Assembly: GCA_021820805.1 (NCBI GenBank)
Contig: JAKADF010000101.1
Span: forward strand, 1 to 9,022
Direction: 5' to 3'
From: Bacillota bacterium
Lineage (GTDB): Bacteria; Bacillota; Bacilli; Alicyclobacillales; Alicyclobacillaceae
Length of the DNA: 9,022 bases
The notes under the pieces: model-generated
What the model was told of the DNA's origin: nothing
Seen by the model: the letters and a program-made list of their open reading frames with translations, nothing else
Database searches by the model: none
Part shown: positions 1 to 6,058 of the stretch, piece after piece
How the letters are laid out: the number at the start of each line of letters is the position of its first letter
Position numbering within the stretch: the stretch's first letter is position 1
Translations under genes and position numbers: made by a program

Positions 1-717
1 AGTTATTTGCAAGACTGGATGTTGAACGAAATGGATTATAATTGGCGCCTTGAGCTTGATAAGGGCGGAGCGATGAGGGCAATTGCGGATATTGGTTCGC
101 ATTGGGTTGACGTTGTTCAGCACGTCACGGGACAACGCGTTACTCGTGTCATGGCCGACTTTACGACCGTACATCCTATCCGTAAGAAACCAGTCGGCGG
201 GACGACAACATTCCAATCAGTAACATACGAAACTGAGTTTGAAGACATAGCAATACAAACGGAAGACTTTGCGTCGGTGCTGTTTGAGATGGACGGCGGT
301 GCCAAAGGGATAATGCTTGTATCTCAGGTCAGCGCAGGTCGAAAGAATCGTTTGAGTTTTGAGATAAGTGGAACGAAAGGCTCTGTTTTTTGGAATCAGG
401 AGGAACCAGAACGATTATGGATTGGTCATCGCGACAAGCCGAATGAACTTCTCCTTGCTGACCCATCTCTGGTCCATCCTAAGGCGTTACCATTCATTCA
501 TTACCCGGGCGGGCACAATGAAGCTTGGGCAGATGGGGTCAAAAGTACCATGCAGGAATTCTATCATTTTATCCAGGAAGGAAAGCAACCTGGTAAGGAT
601 AGTCCTACCTTTGCAACATTCGAAGACGGGTACCAGATCTCTTGCATCACTGATGCGATTTTTACGAGTAATACAAGGCGGACGTGGATTGACGTCGGCA
701 CAAAGGAAGGGGATTAA
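1..717 (+). CDS. Gfo/Idh/MocA-family sugar oxidoreductase, C-terminal part (5' end outside window)
   Basis: The frame is open from base 1, so this is the 3' end of a longer gene; 238 codons are visible. Family members oxidise or reduce a sugar or cyclitol hydroxyl with NAD(P) in the cytoplasm. The N-terminal Rossmann domain is missing here. What is seen is the C-terminal alpha/beta domain: the YLQDW segment at the very start, then GGAMRAIADIGSHWVD (bases 64-111), which is the family's characteristic GG..RA..DIG.HW motif with the histidine at bases 100-102. Near the end is YPGGHNEAWAD followed by a helix, typical of the closing part of these proteins. The stop lies 2 bases before the next ATG, so the two genes are probably translationally coupled. 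With the neighbouring TIM-barrel enzyme and zinc dehydrogenase it resembles the YcjS partner of the E. coli ycjQRS set; this is by family and context only. The substrate is unknown. Confidence 0.93.
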   Translation, partial: SYLQDWMLNEMDYNWRLELDKGGAMRAIADIGSHWVDVVQHVTGQRVTRVMADFTTVHPIRKKPVGGTTTFQSVTYETEFEDIAIQTEDFASVLFEMDGGAKGIMLVSQVSAGRKNRLSFEISGTKGSVFWNQEEPERLWIGHRDKPNELLLADPSLVHPKALPFIHYPGGHNEAWADGVKSTMQEFYHFIQEGKQPGKDSPTFATFEDGYQISCITDAIFTSNTRRTWIDVGTKEGD

Positions 718-719
718 AG

Positions 720-1691
720 ATGAAACTGGGTGTTTTTACTGTCTTGTACCAAGACGAATCACTTCTCCAAGTTTTAGATAACGTGAAAGCTATGGGGCTC
801 GAAGCAGTTGAACTTGGAACAGGGAACTATCCTGGCACAGCACACTGTGATCCTACAGAATTGCTTAGTAATGAACGAAAACTCCATGAATTATTAACTG
901 CGCTTCAAATCAGGGAGTTAGATGTAAGCGCACTCAGTTGTCATGGTAATCCCCTGCACCCACAGAATGACGTTGCGGCAAATTTTCACGCAACTTGGCG
1001 ACAAACGGTGCTTCTGGGGGAGAAAATGGGAGTTGACGTTATTAACGTTTTCTCAGGTTGTCCAGGTGATTCAGATCAATCCATGTGGCCGAACTGGGTC
1101 ACCTGCGCGTGGCCCCTGGATTATCAGAGGGTGCTGGAGTGGCAATGGAACGAGAAGTTGATTCCGTACTGGACGCAGGAGGCAGAATATGCAAAACAGC
1201 ATGGCATTACTAAAATTGCATTTGAGATGCACCCCGGTTTCATGGTCTATAACCCAGAAACGCTTCTTCGTCTACGTAAAGCTGTTGGCGAATCCATAGG
1301 TGCTAATTTTGACCCGAGTCACTTGGTTTGGCAAGGGATCGAACCTGTTGAGGCAATTAAAGTTCTTGCTGCGAACGACGCAATTTTTCATGTGCACGCT
1401 AAGGATGTGTACTTGGACGAAAGCAACATCCGCCGCAATGGCATCTTAGATACTAAACCTTACGATGACGTGTTGAATCGGTCATGGACGTTTCGCAGTG
1501 TGGGCTACGGGATGGACGAAGCCGTCTGGAAAAGGATCATCAGTGTACTACGCGTCGTCGGCTACGACAATGTATTAAGTATCGAGCATGAGGACGCCCT
1601 AGCTTCAATTAATGAGGGTTTTAGCAAAGCCGTCGAAATGCTGAAACGTTGCATTTTTAAGGAGACTCCGGCACAGATGTGGTGGGCATAA
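720..1691 (+). CDS. Sugar phosphate isomerase/epimerase-family TIM-barrel protein (xylose-isomerase-like)
   Basis: This 323-residue protein is a xylose-isomerase-like (AP endonuclease 2 family) TIM barrel, cytoplasmic and expected to need a divalent metal. The likely metal ligands sit at the ends of barrel strands: Glu169 in AFEMHPGF, Asp198 in NFDPSHLVW, His224 or His226 in HVHAKD, and Glu289 in LSIEHED; His201 is next to the second ligand. The ATG follows GGAAGGGG (705-712) by 7 bases and lies 2 bases after the preceding stop. It is about 50 residues longer than the 3-epimerase-type paralogues in this window; the extra length includes a Trp-rich segment (residues 122-151) and a stretch after HVHAKD (about 230-262). 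Relatives usually sit beside Gfo/Idh/MocA oxidoreductases, as here, and act on keto-sugars or keto-glycosides. A 3-keto-sugar epimerase (YcjR-like), an isomerase or a keto-glycoside-cleaving enzyme are all possible. The fold and metal site are well supported; the reaction is not. Confidence 0.93.
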   Translation: MKLGVFTVLYQDESLLQVLDNVKAMGLEAVELGTGNYPGTAHCDPTELLSNERKLHELLTALQIRELDVSALSCHGNPLHPQNDVAANFHATWRQTVLLGEKMGVDVINVFSGCPGDSDQSMWPNWVTCAWPLDYQRVLEWQWNEKLIPYWTQEAEYAKQHGITKIAFEMHPGFMVYNPETLLRLRKAVGESIGANFDPSHLVWQGIEPVEAIKVLAANDAIFHVHAKDVYLDESNIRRNGILDTKPYDDVLNRSWTFRSVGYGMDEAVWKRIISVLRVVGYDNVLSIEHEDALASINEGFSKAVEMLKRCIFKETPAQMWWA

Positions 1692-1709
1692 AAGAAACGT
1701 TTAAACATG

Positions 1710-1717
1710 AAGGAGGG
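1710..1717 (+). promoter_or_regulatory. Ribosome binding site deciding the start at 1725
   Basis: AAGGAGGG is a near-perfect Shine-Dalgarno sequence 7 bases upstream of the ATG at 1725. It lies inside the reading frame that would start at the ATG at 1707, so 1707 is unlikely to be used. Confidence 0.8.
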
Positions 1718-1724
1718 TAAAGAA

Positions 1725-2549
1725 ATGATTAAATACTCGTACAACACACTAGTATACGCCAGTGAGGATATTGAGGAGGGTATCTCCAGACTATCACGCT
1801 TCGGCTACGACGGGGTAGAACTCGTTGGTGAGCCTAAAGAGATGAACCTAAGGAGAGTTAAAGAGTTGCTTAGTAAGTGGGACATTCAGGCTTCATCACT
1901 GTGCGCAATCTACACCCAGGAACGAGACCTTGCCTCAAGCAATGAAGAAATTCGGAAGAACGCTGTTGCGTATTTGAAGGATCTAGTAAATATGGCCTCT
2001 TTTTTGGAAGCACCAGGGTTTTCAGTAACTCCGACAGCTTGCATGAAAATCCGTCCGGAAGGTGATAAGGCACAAGAATGGGCTTGGGCCGTTGAAGGAA
2101 TTCGGGAAGCGGGTAAGTATGCGCTTGAACACGGTATACGCTTTGCCGTCGAACCTTGGAATCGTTACGAAAACTATTTATTAAACACCCTTGAACAATC
2201 TTTATCCATGGTGAAAGAAATTGATCTCCCGAATGTAGGTTGCATGGGTGACACTTTTCACATGAACCTTGAGGAAAGAGACATTGCCGACGCGTTTCGA
2301 TCTGTCGAGGGGCATCTGTTTTATGTTCATATCGCGGATAGTAATAGGGCTGCACCAGGGAGAGGACATATCGATTTCGGTTCAGTTGCCGCTGCATTAA
2401 AAGATATTAACTACAGCGGGTACCTATCCATGGAACTTTTGCCTGCAGCAGCAGACCCGTTTCTAGTACTTAAAGGTTCACGGTGTGACGAATTTTACGA
2501 TGAGTACACAAAAGAGTCGATTGAATTTCTGAAACAACTCTTTGACTAA
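1725..2549 (+). CDS. D-tagatose/D-psicose 3-epimerase-family TIM-barrel enzyme
   Basis: The 274-residue product belongs to the xylose-isomerase-like TIM barrels and specifically to the ketose 3-epimerase type, which interconverts free ketoses at C3 through an enediolate using Mn2+ or Co2+. Visible catalytic positions are Glu143 (AVEPWNRYE), Asp176 and His179 (GDTFHMNLEE), His202 (YVHIADSN), Arg208 and Glu237 (LSMELLP). The spacings of 33, 3, 23, 6 and 29 residues equal those between Glu152, Asp185, His188, His211, Arg217 and Glu246 of Pseudomonas cichorii D-tagatose 3-epimerase, as I recall them. The start at 1725 is preferred over an in-frame ATG at 1707 because AAGGAGGG lies 7 bases before it. 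The gene follows its neighbour by 33 bases. L-ribulose, D-allulose, or keto-inositol-type (IolI-like) substrates are possible; the exact one is not shown. Confidence 0.92.
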   Translation: MIKYSYNTLVYASEDIEEGISRLSRFGYDGVELVGEPKEMNLRRVKELLSKWDIQASSLCAIYTQERDLASSNEEIRKNAVAYLKDLVNMASFLEAPGFSVTPTACMKIRPEGDKAQEWAWAVEGIREAGKYALEHGIRFAVEPWNRYENYLLNTLEQSLSMVKEIDLPNVGCMGDTFHMNLEERDIADAFRSVEGHLFYVHIADSNRAAPGRGHIDFGSVAAALKDINYSGYLSMELLPAAADPFLVLKGSRCDEFYDEYTKESIEFLKQLFD

Positions 2550-2572
2550 CGAGACTAATAGGGGGAATTAGA

Positions 2573-3616
2573 ATGCAGAGGAAAACAATGCTGGCCGCTG
2601 TATTGAATGCTCCGGAAGATATGGTCGTTAAAGCGGTTGCAATTCCAGAGATTAATGCGAATGAAGTGCTGATCAAAGTTGTGAAGTGCGGAATTTGCGG
2701 GACGGATCCTCACATTTTTAAAGGACGTTTTCCAGCCCCAACACCATTAATTCAGGGCCACGAATTTGCAGGAGAAGTGGTCGAAGTTGGTAGCGGTGTT
2801 ACCAATGTTCCCATCGGCGCGAGAGTTACAGCAGATATTAACGTTAGTTGTGGTACCTGCTTTTATTGCCGAAACGGCCAGAAGCTCTTTTGTGAAAGTA
2901 TTAGGCAAATTGGGGTACATATGAACGGTGCCTTTGCTGAATATGTGAAAGCACCTGCAGGGAACATTTACTTGATTCCGGATGGTATCTCTTGGGAAGA
3001 GGCTGCCTACATTGAACCTTTGGCCTGTGTATTACGTGGCCAAGAACGAGCGGGAATTACGTTAGGCAGTACGGTTGCCATAATAGGCGCAGGGCCTATG
3101 GGATTGGTTCACGCATTAATTTCAAAACTAAATGGTGCTAGTAAAGTAATTGTGAGTGAACTGAATCAGGTTCGATTACAGAAAGCCAGAGATTTGGGTG
3201 TTGATCATGTAATCGATGCCAACTTAGTCGACCCAGTGCAGGTGGTGCGGGAGTTAACAGATGGACGGGGCGCAGATTTCGTTTTTGAAGTTGTGGGTGC
3301 AATTCCAACATATATACAAGCCTTCGACATGGTAAGAAGAGGCGGTGTACTTGTTGCCTACGGTGCGGCACCGGCGACGAGCAGTATGGAAATTAAACCG
3401 TTTGATATTTACAGTAAGGAGCTCACAATCGTCGGTTCCTACGCTGGTACTTATGACACTTGGTTGAAAGCCATTCAGCTTATCTCTAATAAAAGGTTTG
3501 ATCCTACACAGGTAATCAGCAAGGAAATTCCTTTAGCGAGTGTTGTTGATGGCATTCACGAAGCTATCGAAAACAAAGACGTTCTAAAACTCATGGTAAA
3601 TGTGCAAGGTGCTTAA
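2573..3616 (+). CDS. Zinc-dependent medium-chain sugar/polyol dehydrogenase
   Basis: The 347-residue protein is a complete zinc-binding medium-chain dehydrogenase of the sorbitol/threonine dehydrogenase branch, oxidising a secondary alcohol with NAD in the cytoplasm. Catalytic zinc ligands are Cys42 (CGICGTD), His63 and Glu64 (GHEF), with Glu148 (YIEPLAC) as the fourth position. The structural zinc site is Cys93, Cys96, Cys99 and Cys107. The nucleotide-binding domain has GAGPMG at 172-177 and an acidic Glu196 at the end of the second strand (VIVSELN), which favours NAD over NADP. The ATG at 2573 follows AGGGGG (2560-2565) by 7 bases; a second ATG at codon 6 is less likely. It lies 23 bases after the 3-epimerase-like gene. 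Context suggests that it makes or consumes a keto-sugar handled by the TIM-barrel enzymes, comparable to YcjQ of E. coli. L-iditol/sorbitol or inositol-type dehydrogenase are alternatives. Confidence 0.95.
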   Translation: MQRKTMLAAVLNAPEDMVVKAVAIPEINANEVLIKVVKCGICGTDPHIFKGRFPAPTPLIQGHEFAGEVVEVGSGVTNVPIGARVTADINVSCGTCFYCRNGQKLFCESIRQIGVHMNGAFAEYVKAPAGNIYLIPDGISWEEAAYIEPLACVLRGQERAGITLGSTVAIIGAGPMGLVHALISKLNGASKVIVSELNQVRLQKARDLGVDHVIDANLVDPVQVVRELTDGRGADFVFEVVGAIPTYIQAFDMVRRGGVLVAYGAAPATSSMEIKPFDIYSKELTIVGSYAGTYDTWLKAIQLISNKRFDPTQVISKEIPLASVVDGIHEAIENKDVLKLMVNVQGA

Positions 3617-3643
3617 GGGGGTGAGTATCGAAGGAAGGATTTC

Positions 3644-3685
3644 ATGCTTTTAAATACGGCAAAACTTCAGTTAAAGGGGGAATAG
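3644..3685 (+). CDS. Possible 13-codon leader peptide upstream of the binding-protein gene
   Basis: An ATG at 3644 follows a good ribosome binding site (AAGGAAGG, 3631-3638, 5 bases before) and opens a 13-codon frame encoding MLLNTAKLQLKGE, with TAG at 3683-3685. It ends 2 bases before the GTG of the binding-protein gene, and its last codons overlap that gene's Shine-Dalgarno sequence. Translation of it could couple to, or modulate, initiation at the GTG. No similarity is recognised and the frame may be chance. Confidence 0.25.
   Translation: MLLNTAKLQLKGE
3673..3680 (+). promoter_or_regulatory. Ribosome binding site deciding the GTG start at 3688
   Basis: AAAGGGGG lies 7 bases before GTG 3688. 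No ATG in the right frame precedes the signal-peptide sequence, so the GTG start is well supported. Confidence 0.75.
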
Positions 3686-3687
3686 TA

Positions 3688-4950
3688 GTGAAAATTAAAA
3701 AACTAGTTAGCCTTGGTTCAATTACAGCAGTTACATGCTTAGCTGTCCTTGGATGCGGAACATCTAATTCTAGTGGTAATTCAAATGGAACTGGAACAAC
3801 CAGTTCGGCGGCTTTCAGTCAAAGTACTGAGCAAAAGATTGTTTCTCAGCCTGCTTGGTATACGCCACCTACCACTGCTCAAAAAAAGTTGGCAAAAACG
3901 CTGTCTCCGCAATCACTTATGAATGACTATAATGGGAGCGCAGTGTATAGTCCTTCTCCTTATCCTGGTGAAACAGCTTATCCAGTCGGTGATATTCACA
4001 TTACATCTGCTCAACTTGCGAAGATCAAGGCCGGACACTATACATTGGCCCTTGCTATGCACTATATGACCGGTTCTTATTCACAGCAGATTGTAAAAGG
4101 TGTCCAGGAAGAAGCAAAGGCCTTAGGGATCAAAGTGGTAACTATCACAAATGCTAACTTCTCAGACACAGCGCAGATTTCTGATTTACAGGCTATAGCG
4201 GCCAGAAAACCTGACATAACAATTGGCTTGCCGGTAAATACACAGACCGAGTCAACTGCATTTAAGAATCTCGCTGCTACGGGATCGAAAATCGTATTCA
4301 TCGATCAGCCAGCACAGGGTATGACAGCTGGTAAAGACTATGTTTCCGTCGTGACGTGTGATAACTATGGTAATGGTATGGCGGCAGCTGATCTTCTCGC
4401 TAAGGATCTACATGATAAGGGGAACATTACTGTAGTTTACTTTAATGACAATTTTCCAGTATTGAATCAACGGTATGAGGGCTTTACGACACGCATCATG
4501 TATAAATATCCAAATATACACATCGTTGGTGTGACCGGTATCACTGGACCGAATGACGGTACGACCGCTGCCTCCGCACTTTTAACGAAATATCCGAACA
4601 CGCAGGGGATGTGGGTTCCATGGAGCAATCCAGCGGAAGGTGCTGTAAGTGCAGTGAAGGAAGCAGGAAAGAACGCAAATAACTTTACACTTACCACGAT
4701 GGATTTGGATAGTGTGGATGCACTGAGCATTGCACAAAACGGGATCATTAAAGGGCTTGGCGCACAGCGTCCAGTTAATCAGGCAGAAGCGGCTGTTGAA
4801 GAAGGGGCACTGGCCCTTATAGGGGTTCCAACTCATCCATATGTCGTTGAGTCTGCCTTGCCAATTGATCATTCTAATATAAGTTCTCGGTACTCAATGG
4901 TTTTTCACGCACAATTAACAAGTCAATTGCAAAGTGCTCTAAAACAGTGA
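3688..4950 (+). CDS. Sugar ABC transporter substrate-binding lipoprotein (ribose/CUT2 type)
   Basis: The 420-residue protein is the extracellular, membrane-anchored receptor of the importer encoded downstream. It starts with GTG. Residues 1-22 form a lipoprotein signal (MKIKK, hydrophobic stretch, VLG-Cys), with Cys23 as the predicted lipidated residue; residues 24-40 are a Ser/Asn/Gly/Thr-rich linker. The type I periplasmic-binding-protein fold begins near residue 117 (YTLALAMHYMTGSYSQQIV) and continues with KGVQEEAKALGIKVV and a second lobe containing VVYFNDNFPVLNQRYEGF and TTMDLDSVDAL. The core is of normal RbsB size, but the stretch from about 41 to 116 is extra; it is rich in Pro, Tyr and Ser and contains NDYNGSAVYSPSPYPGETAY. 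Most RbsB-like proteins total roughly 300 residues. It is the first gene of the transporter set and follows the dehydrogenase gene by 71 bases. The ligand is probably a monosaccharide, cyclitol or related compound; its identity cannot be read. Confidence 0.94.
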   Translation: MKIKKLVSLGSITAVTCLAVLGCGTSNSSGNSNGTGTTSSAAFSQSTEQKIVSQPAWYTPPTTAQKKLAKTLSPQSLMNDYNGSAVYSPSPYPGETAYPVGDIHITSAQLAKIKAGHYTLALAMHYMTGSYSQQIVKGVQEEAKALGIKVVTITNANFSDTAQISDLQAIAARKPDITIGLPVNTQTESTAFKNLAATGSKIVFIDQPAQGMTAGKDYVSVVTCDNYGNGMAAADLLAKDLHDKGNITVVYFNDNFPVLNQRYEGFTTRIMYKYPNIHIVGVTGITGPNDGTTAASALLTKYPNTQGMWVPWSNPAEGAVSAVKEAGKNANNFTLTTMDLDSVDALSIAQNGIIKGLGAQRPVNQAEAAVEEGALALIGVPTHPYVVESALPIDHSNISSRYSMVFHAQLTSQLQSALKQ

Positions 4951-4991
4951 CCGTTCAAATTGAAGGGATATAGTCGGACTAGTTTTCTGAC

Positions 4992-5018
4992 GGGGAGGGG
5001 TGCAACATCCCCCTCTCC
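4992..5018 (+). promoter_or_regulatory. Intercistronic RNA hairpin between binding-protein and permease genes
   Basis: GGGGAGGGG (4992-5000) can pair with CCCCTCTCC (5010-5018), giving a 9-base-pair stem with one G-U pair and a 9-base loop (5001-5009). The following bases are AAAGTCC and not a run of T, so it is not a standard intrinsic terminator. Its place between binding-protein and permease genes suits an RNA-stabilising or processing element, or an attenuating one, that keeps the receptor more abundant than the membrane parts. That role is inferred from the arrangement in other binding-protein operons. Confidence 0.55.
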
Positions 5019-5039
5019 AAAGTCCTTACAGAAGTACTT

Positions 5040-5046
5040 AAGGAGG
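5040..5046 (+). promoter_or_regulatory. Ribosome binding site deciding the permease start at 5059
   Basis: AAGGAGG lies 12 bases upstream of ATG 5059, a longer spacer than the 7 bases seen for most genes here. It is the only strong site near the permease N-terminus, and it argues against an in-frame TTG at 4960, whose 33 extra codons would run through the hairpin. Confidence 0.7.
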
Positions 5047-5058
5047 CGTCAAAATACA

Positions 5059-6036
5059 ATGTCGAATCAAGCCGCGACGGAGCGGAATTTGTTACCAACA
5101 AAATTTAACATAGACTGGCGAAACTATGTGGTCTATTACGCGTTCGCGGCAGTCTTAATTGTTTTTGGTATCACCATCGGGAAGGATGGATTCCTGACTC
5201 CTTCAAATCTGTTCAACATCGTTAGCAACACGTCAATGATTACCGTCGAAGCCACCGCAATGACATTTGTAATCGCATGTGGGGAAATCGATCTATCTAT
5301 CGGTTCTACAGCAGGGTTAGGGGCCCTTACCGCCGGCCTTGCCCTCCAGGCGGGTTTCGGGGTGGTTGGCGCGGTAATTGCAGGGATTGTGACCGGAATT
5401 GTAATTGGTGGCGTGAACGGGTTTTTTGTTACAAAAATTGGAATACCATCGTTCCTGGTTACGCTTGGCATGATGCAGTTAGTTAGCGGGCTGTCTATGT
5501 GGATAACAAATATGAACCCGATTATTATTTCGAACATGACTTTCAACAACATATTTGGTTCCGGCAAGATAGGTCCCATACCCTCCTTGTTGTTGTGGTC
5601 TGCTGGTGCACTGGTCTTGGGGCATATTGCACTGAAAAAGACAGGATTCGGCAGAAAAGTCCTGGCGACCGGTGGCAATCGAATCGCTTCCGAATACTCC
5701 GGGATCAACACCAATCGGATCAAGTTTTACGCGCTCATTTTGACTGGAATTGCAGGGGCAATTGCAGGAATGTTGTATACAGGTCAAATGCAAAGCGCCA
5801 GATATACTTTTGGGTCGGGTGATGAACTATCAGCCATTGCGGCCGTTATTCTTGGAGGAACAAGTCTGTACGGCGGAAGCGGTACGATTATCGGGACAAT
5901 CATCGGGTCCCTCCTGATCGGAACAATTGACAATGGGTTAATCATCATGGGCTTGAATGCGAGCCAACAGCTTGTCGTGAGTGGTGCAATTATCATTTTG
6001 GCGGTGGCGTTTGGTAAAAAGAAGAAGAGTTCGTAA
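5059..6036 (+). CDS. Sugar ABC transporter permease, RbsC-like
   Basis: The 325-residue integral membrane protein is the permease of a ribose-type (CUT2) importer; two copies normally form the channel. A short hydrophilic N-terminus (residues 1-21) is followed by a series of hydrophobic segments, the first at about 23-40. The family motif GEIDLSIGS is at 75-83 and the cytoplasmic coupling region begins with GFGRKVLATGGN at 196-207. After it come the conserved LTGIAGAIAG, DELSAIAAVILGG and GGSGTIIGTIIGSLLIG segments, and the protein ends in a Lys-rich tail (KKKKSS). The length is typical for RbsC. The start at 5059 is chosen from the AAGGAGG at 5040-5046; the frame stays open upstream to a TTG at 4960 but those codons encode no family sequence. 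It lies 108 bases after the binding-protein gene and 22 before the next gene. It should work with the lipoprotein upstream and the ATPase at 6936. Confidence 0.95.
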   Translation: MSNQAATERNLLPTKFNIDWRNYVVYYAFAAVLIVFGITIGKDGFLTPSNLFNIVSNTSMITVEATAMTFVIACGEIDLSIGSTAGLGALTAGLALQAGFGVVGAVIAGIVTGIVIGGVNGFFVTKIGIPSFLVTLGMMQLVSGLSMWITNMNPIIISNMTFNNIFGSGKIGPIPSLLLWSAGALVLGHIALKKTGFGRKVLATGGNRIASEYSGINTNRIKFYALILTGIAGAIAGMLYTGQMQSARYTFGSGDELSAIAAVILGGTSLYGGSGTIIGTIIGSLLIGTIDNGLIIMGLNASQQLVVSGAIIILAVAFGKKKKSS

Positions 6037-6058
6037 TTTCCCCAAAGCTAATAACGAA

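Noticed and set aside
1695..1706. Overlapping palindromes AAACGTTT and GTTTAAAC in the 1692-1724 gap, considered as a regulator site
   Set aside because: Short, AT-rich and inside the operon just before a ribosome binding site; it does not match the catabolite-response consensus and no promoter is seen beside it.
1707..1724. In-frame ATG at 1707 giving six extra codons to the 3-epimerase-like gene
   Set aside because: The AAGGAGGG for ATG 1725 lies within those codons, and there is no ribosome binding site upstream of 1707.
1870..2397. Open frame (175 codons) on the minus strand inside the second TIM-barrel gene
   Set aside because: No recognisable motif and opposite a gene with a complete active site; a shadow frame.
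4960..5058. Upstream extension of the permease frame to a TTG at 4960
   Set aside because: It would translate the hairpin region into sequence unlike any permease N-terminus; a strong ribosome binding site sits before ATG 5059.
5136..5723. Long open frame (195 codons) on the minus strand inside the permease gene
   Set aside because: Pro/Ile/Thr-rich composition with no recognisable domain, fully opposite a well-supported permease gene; a shadow frame.
5748..5769. Repeated AATTGCAGG in the permease gene
   Set aside because: It encodes the conserved GIAGAIAG segment of RbsC-like permeases, so the protein explains the repeat.
5981..6058. Upstream extension of the 6059 gene overlapping the permease 3' end
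   Set aside because: The extra residues are Arg/Trp-rich out-of-frame permease sequence and precede the normal first strand of the TIM barrel.
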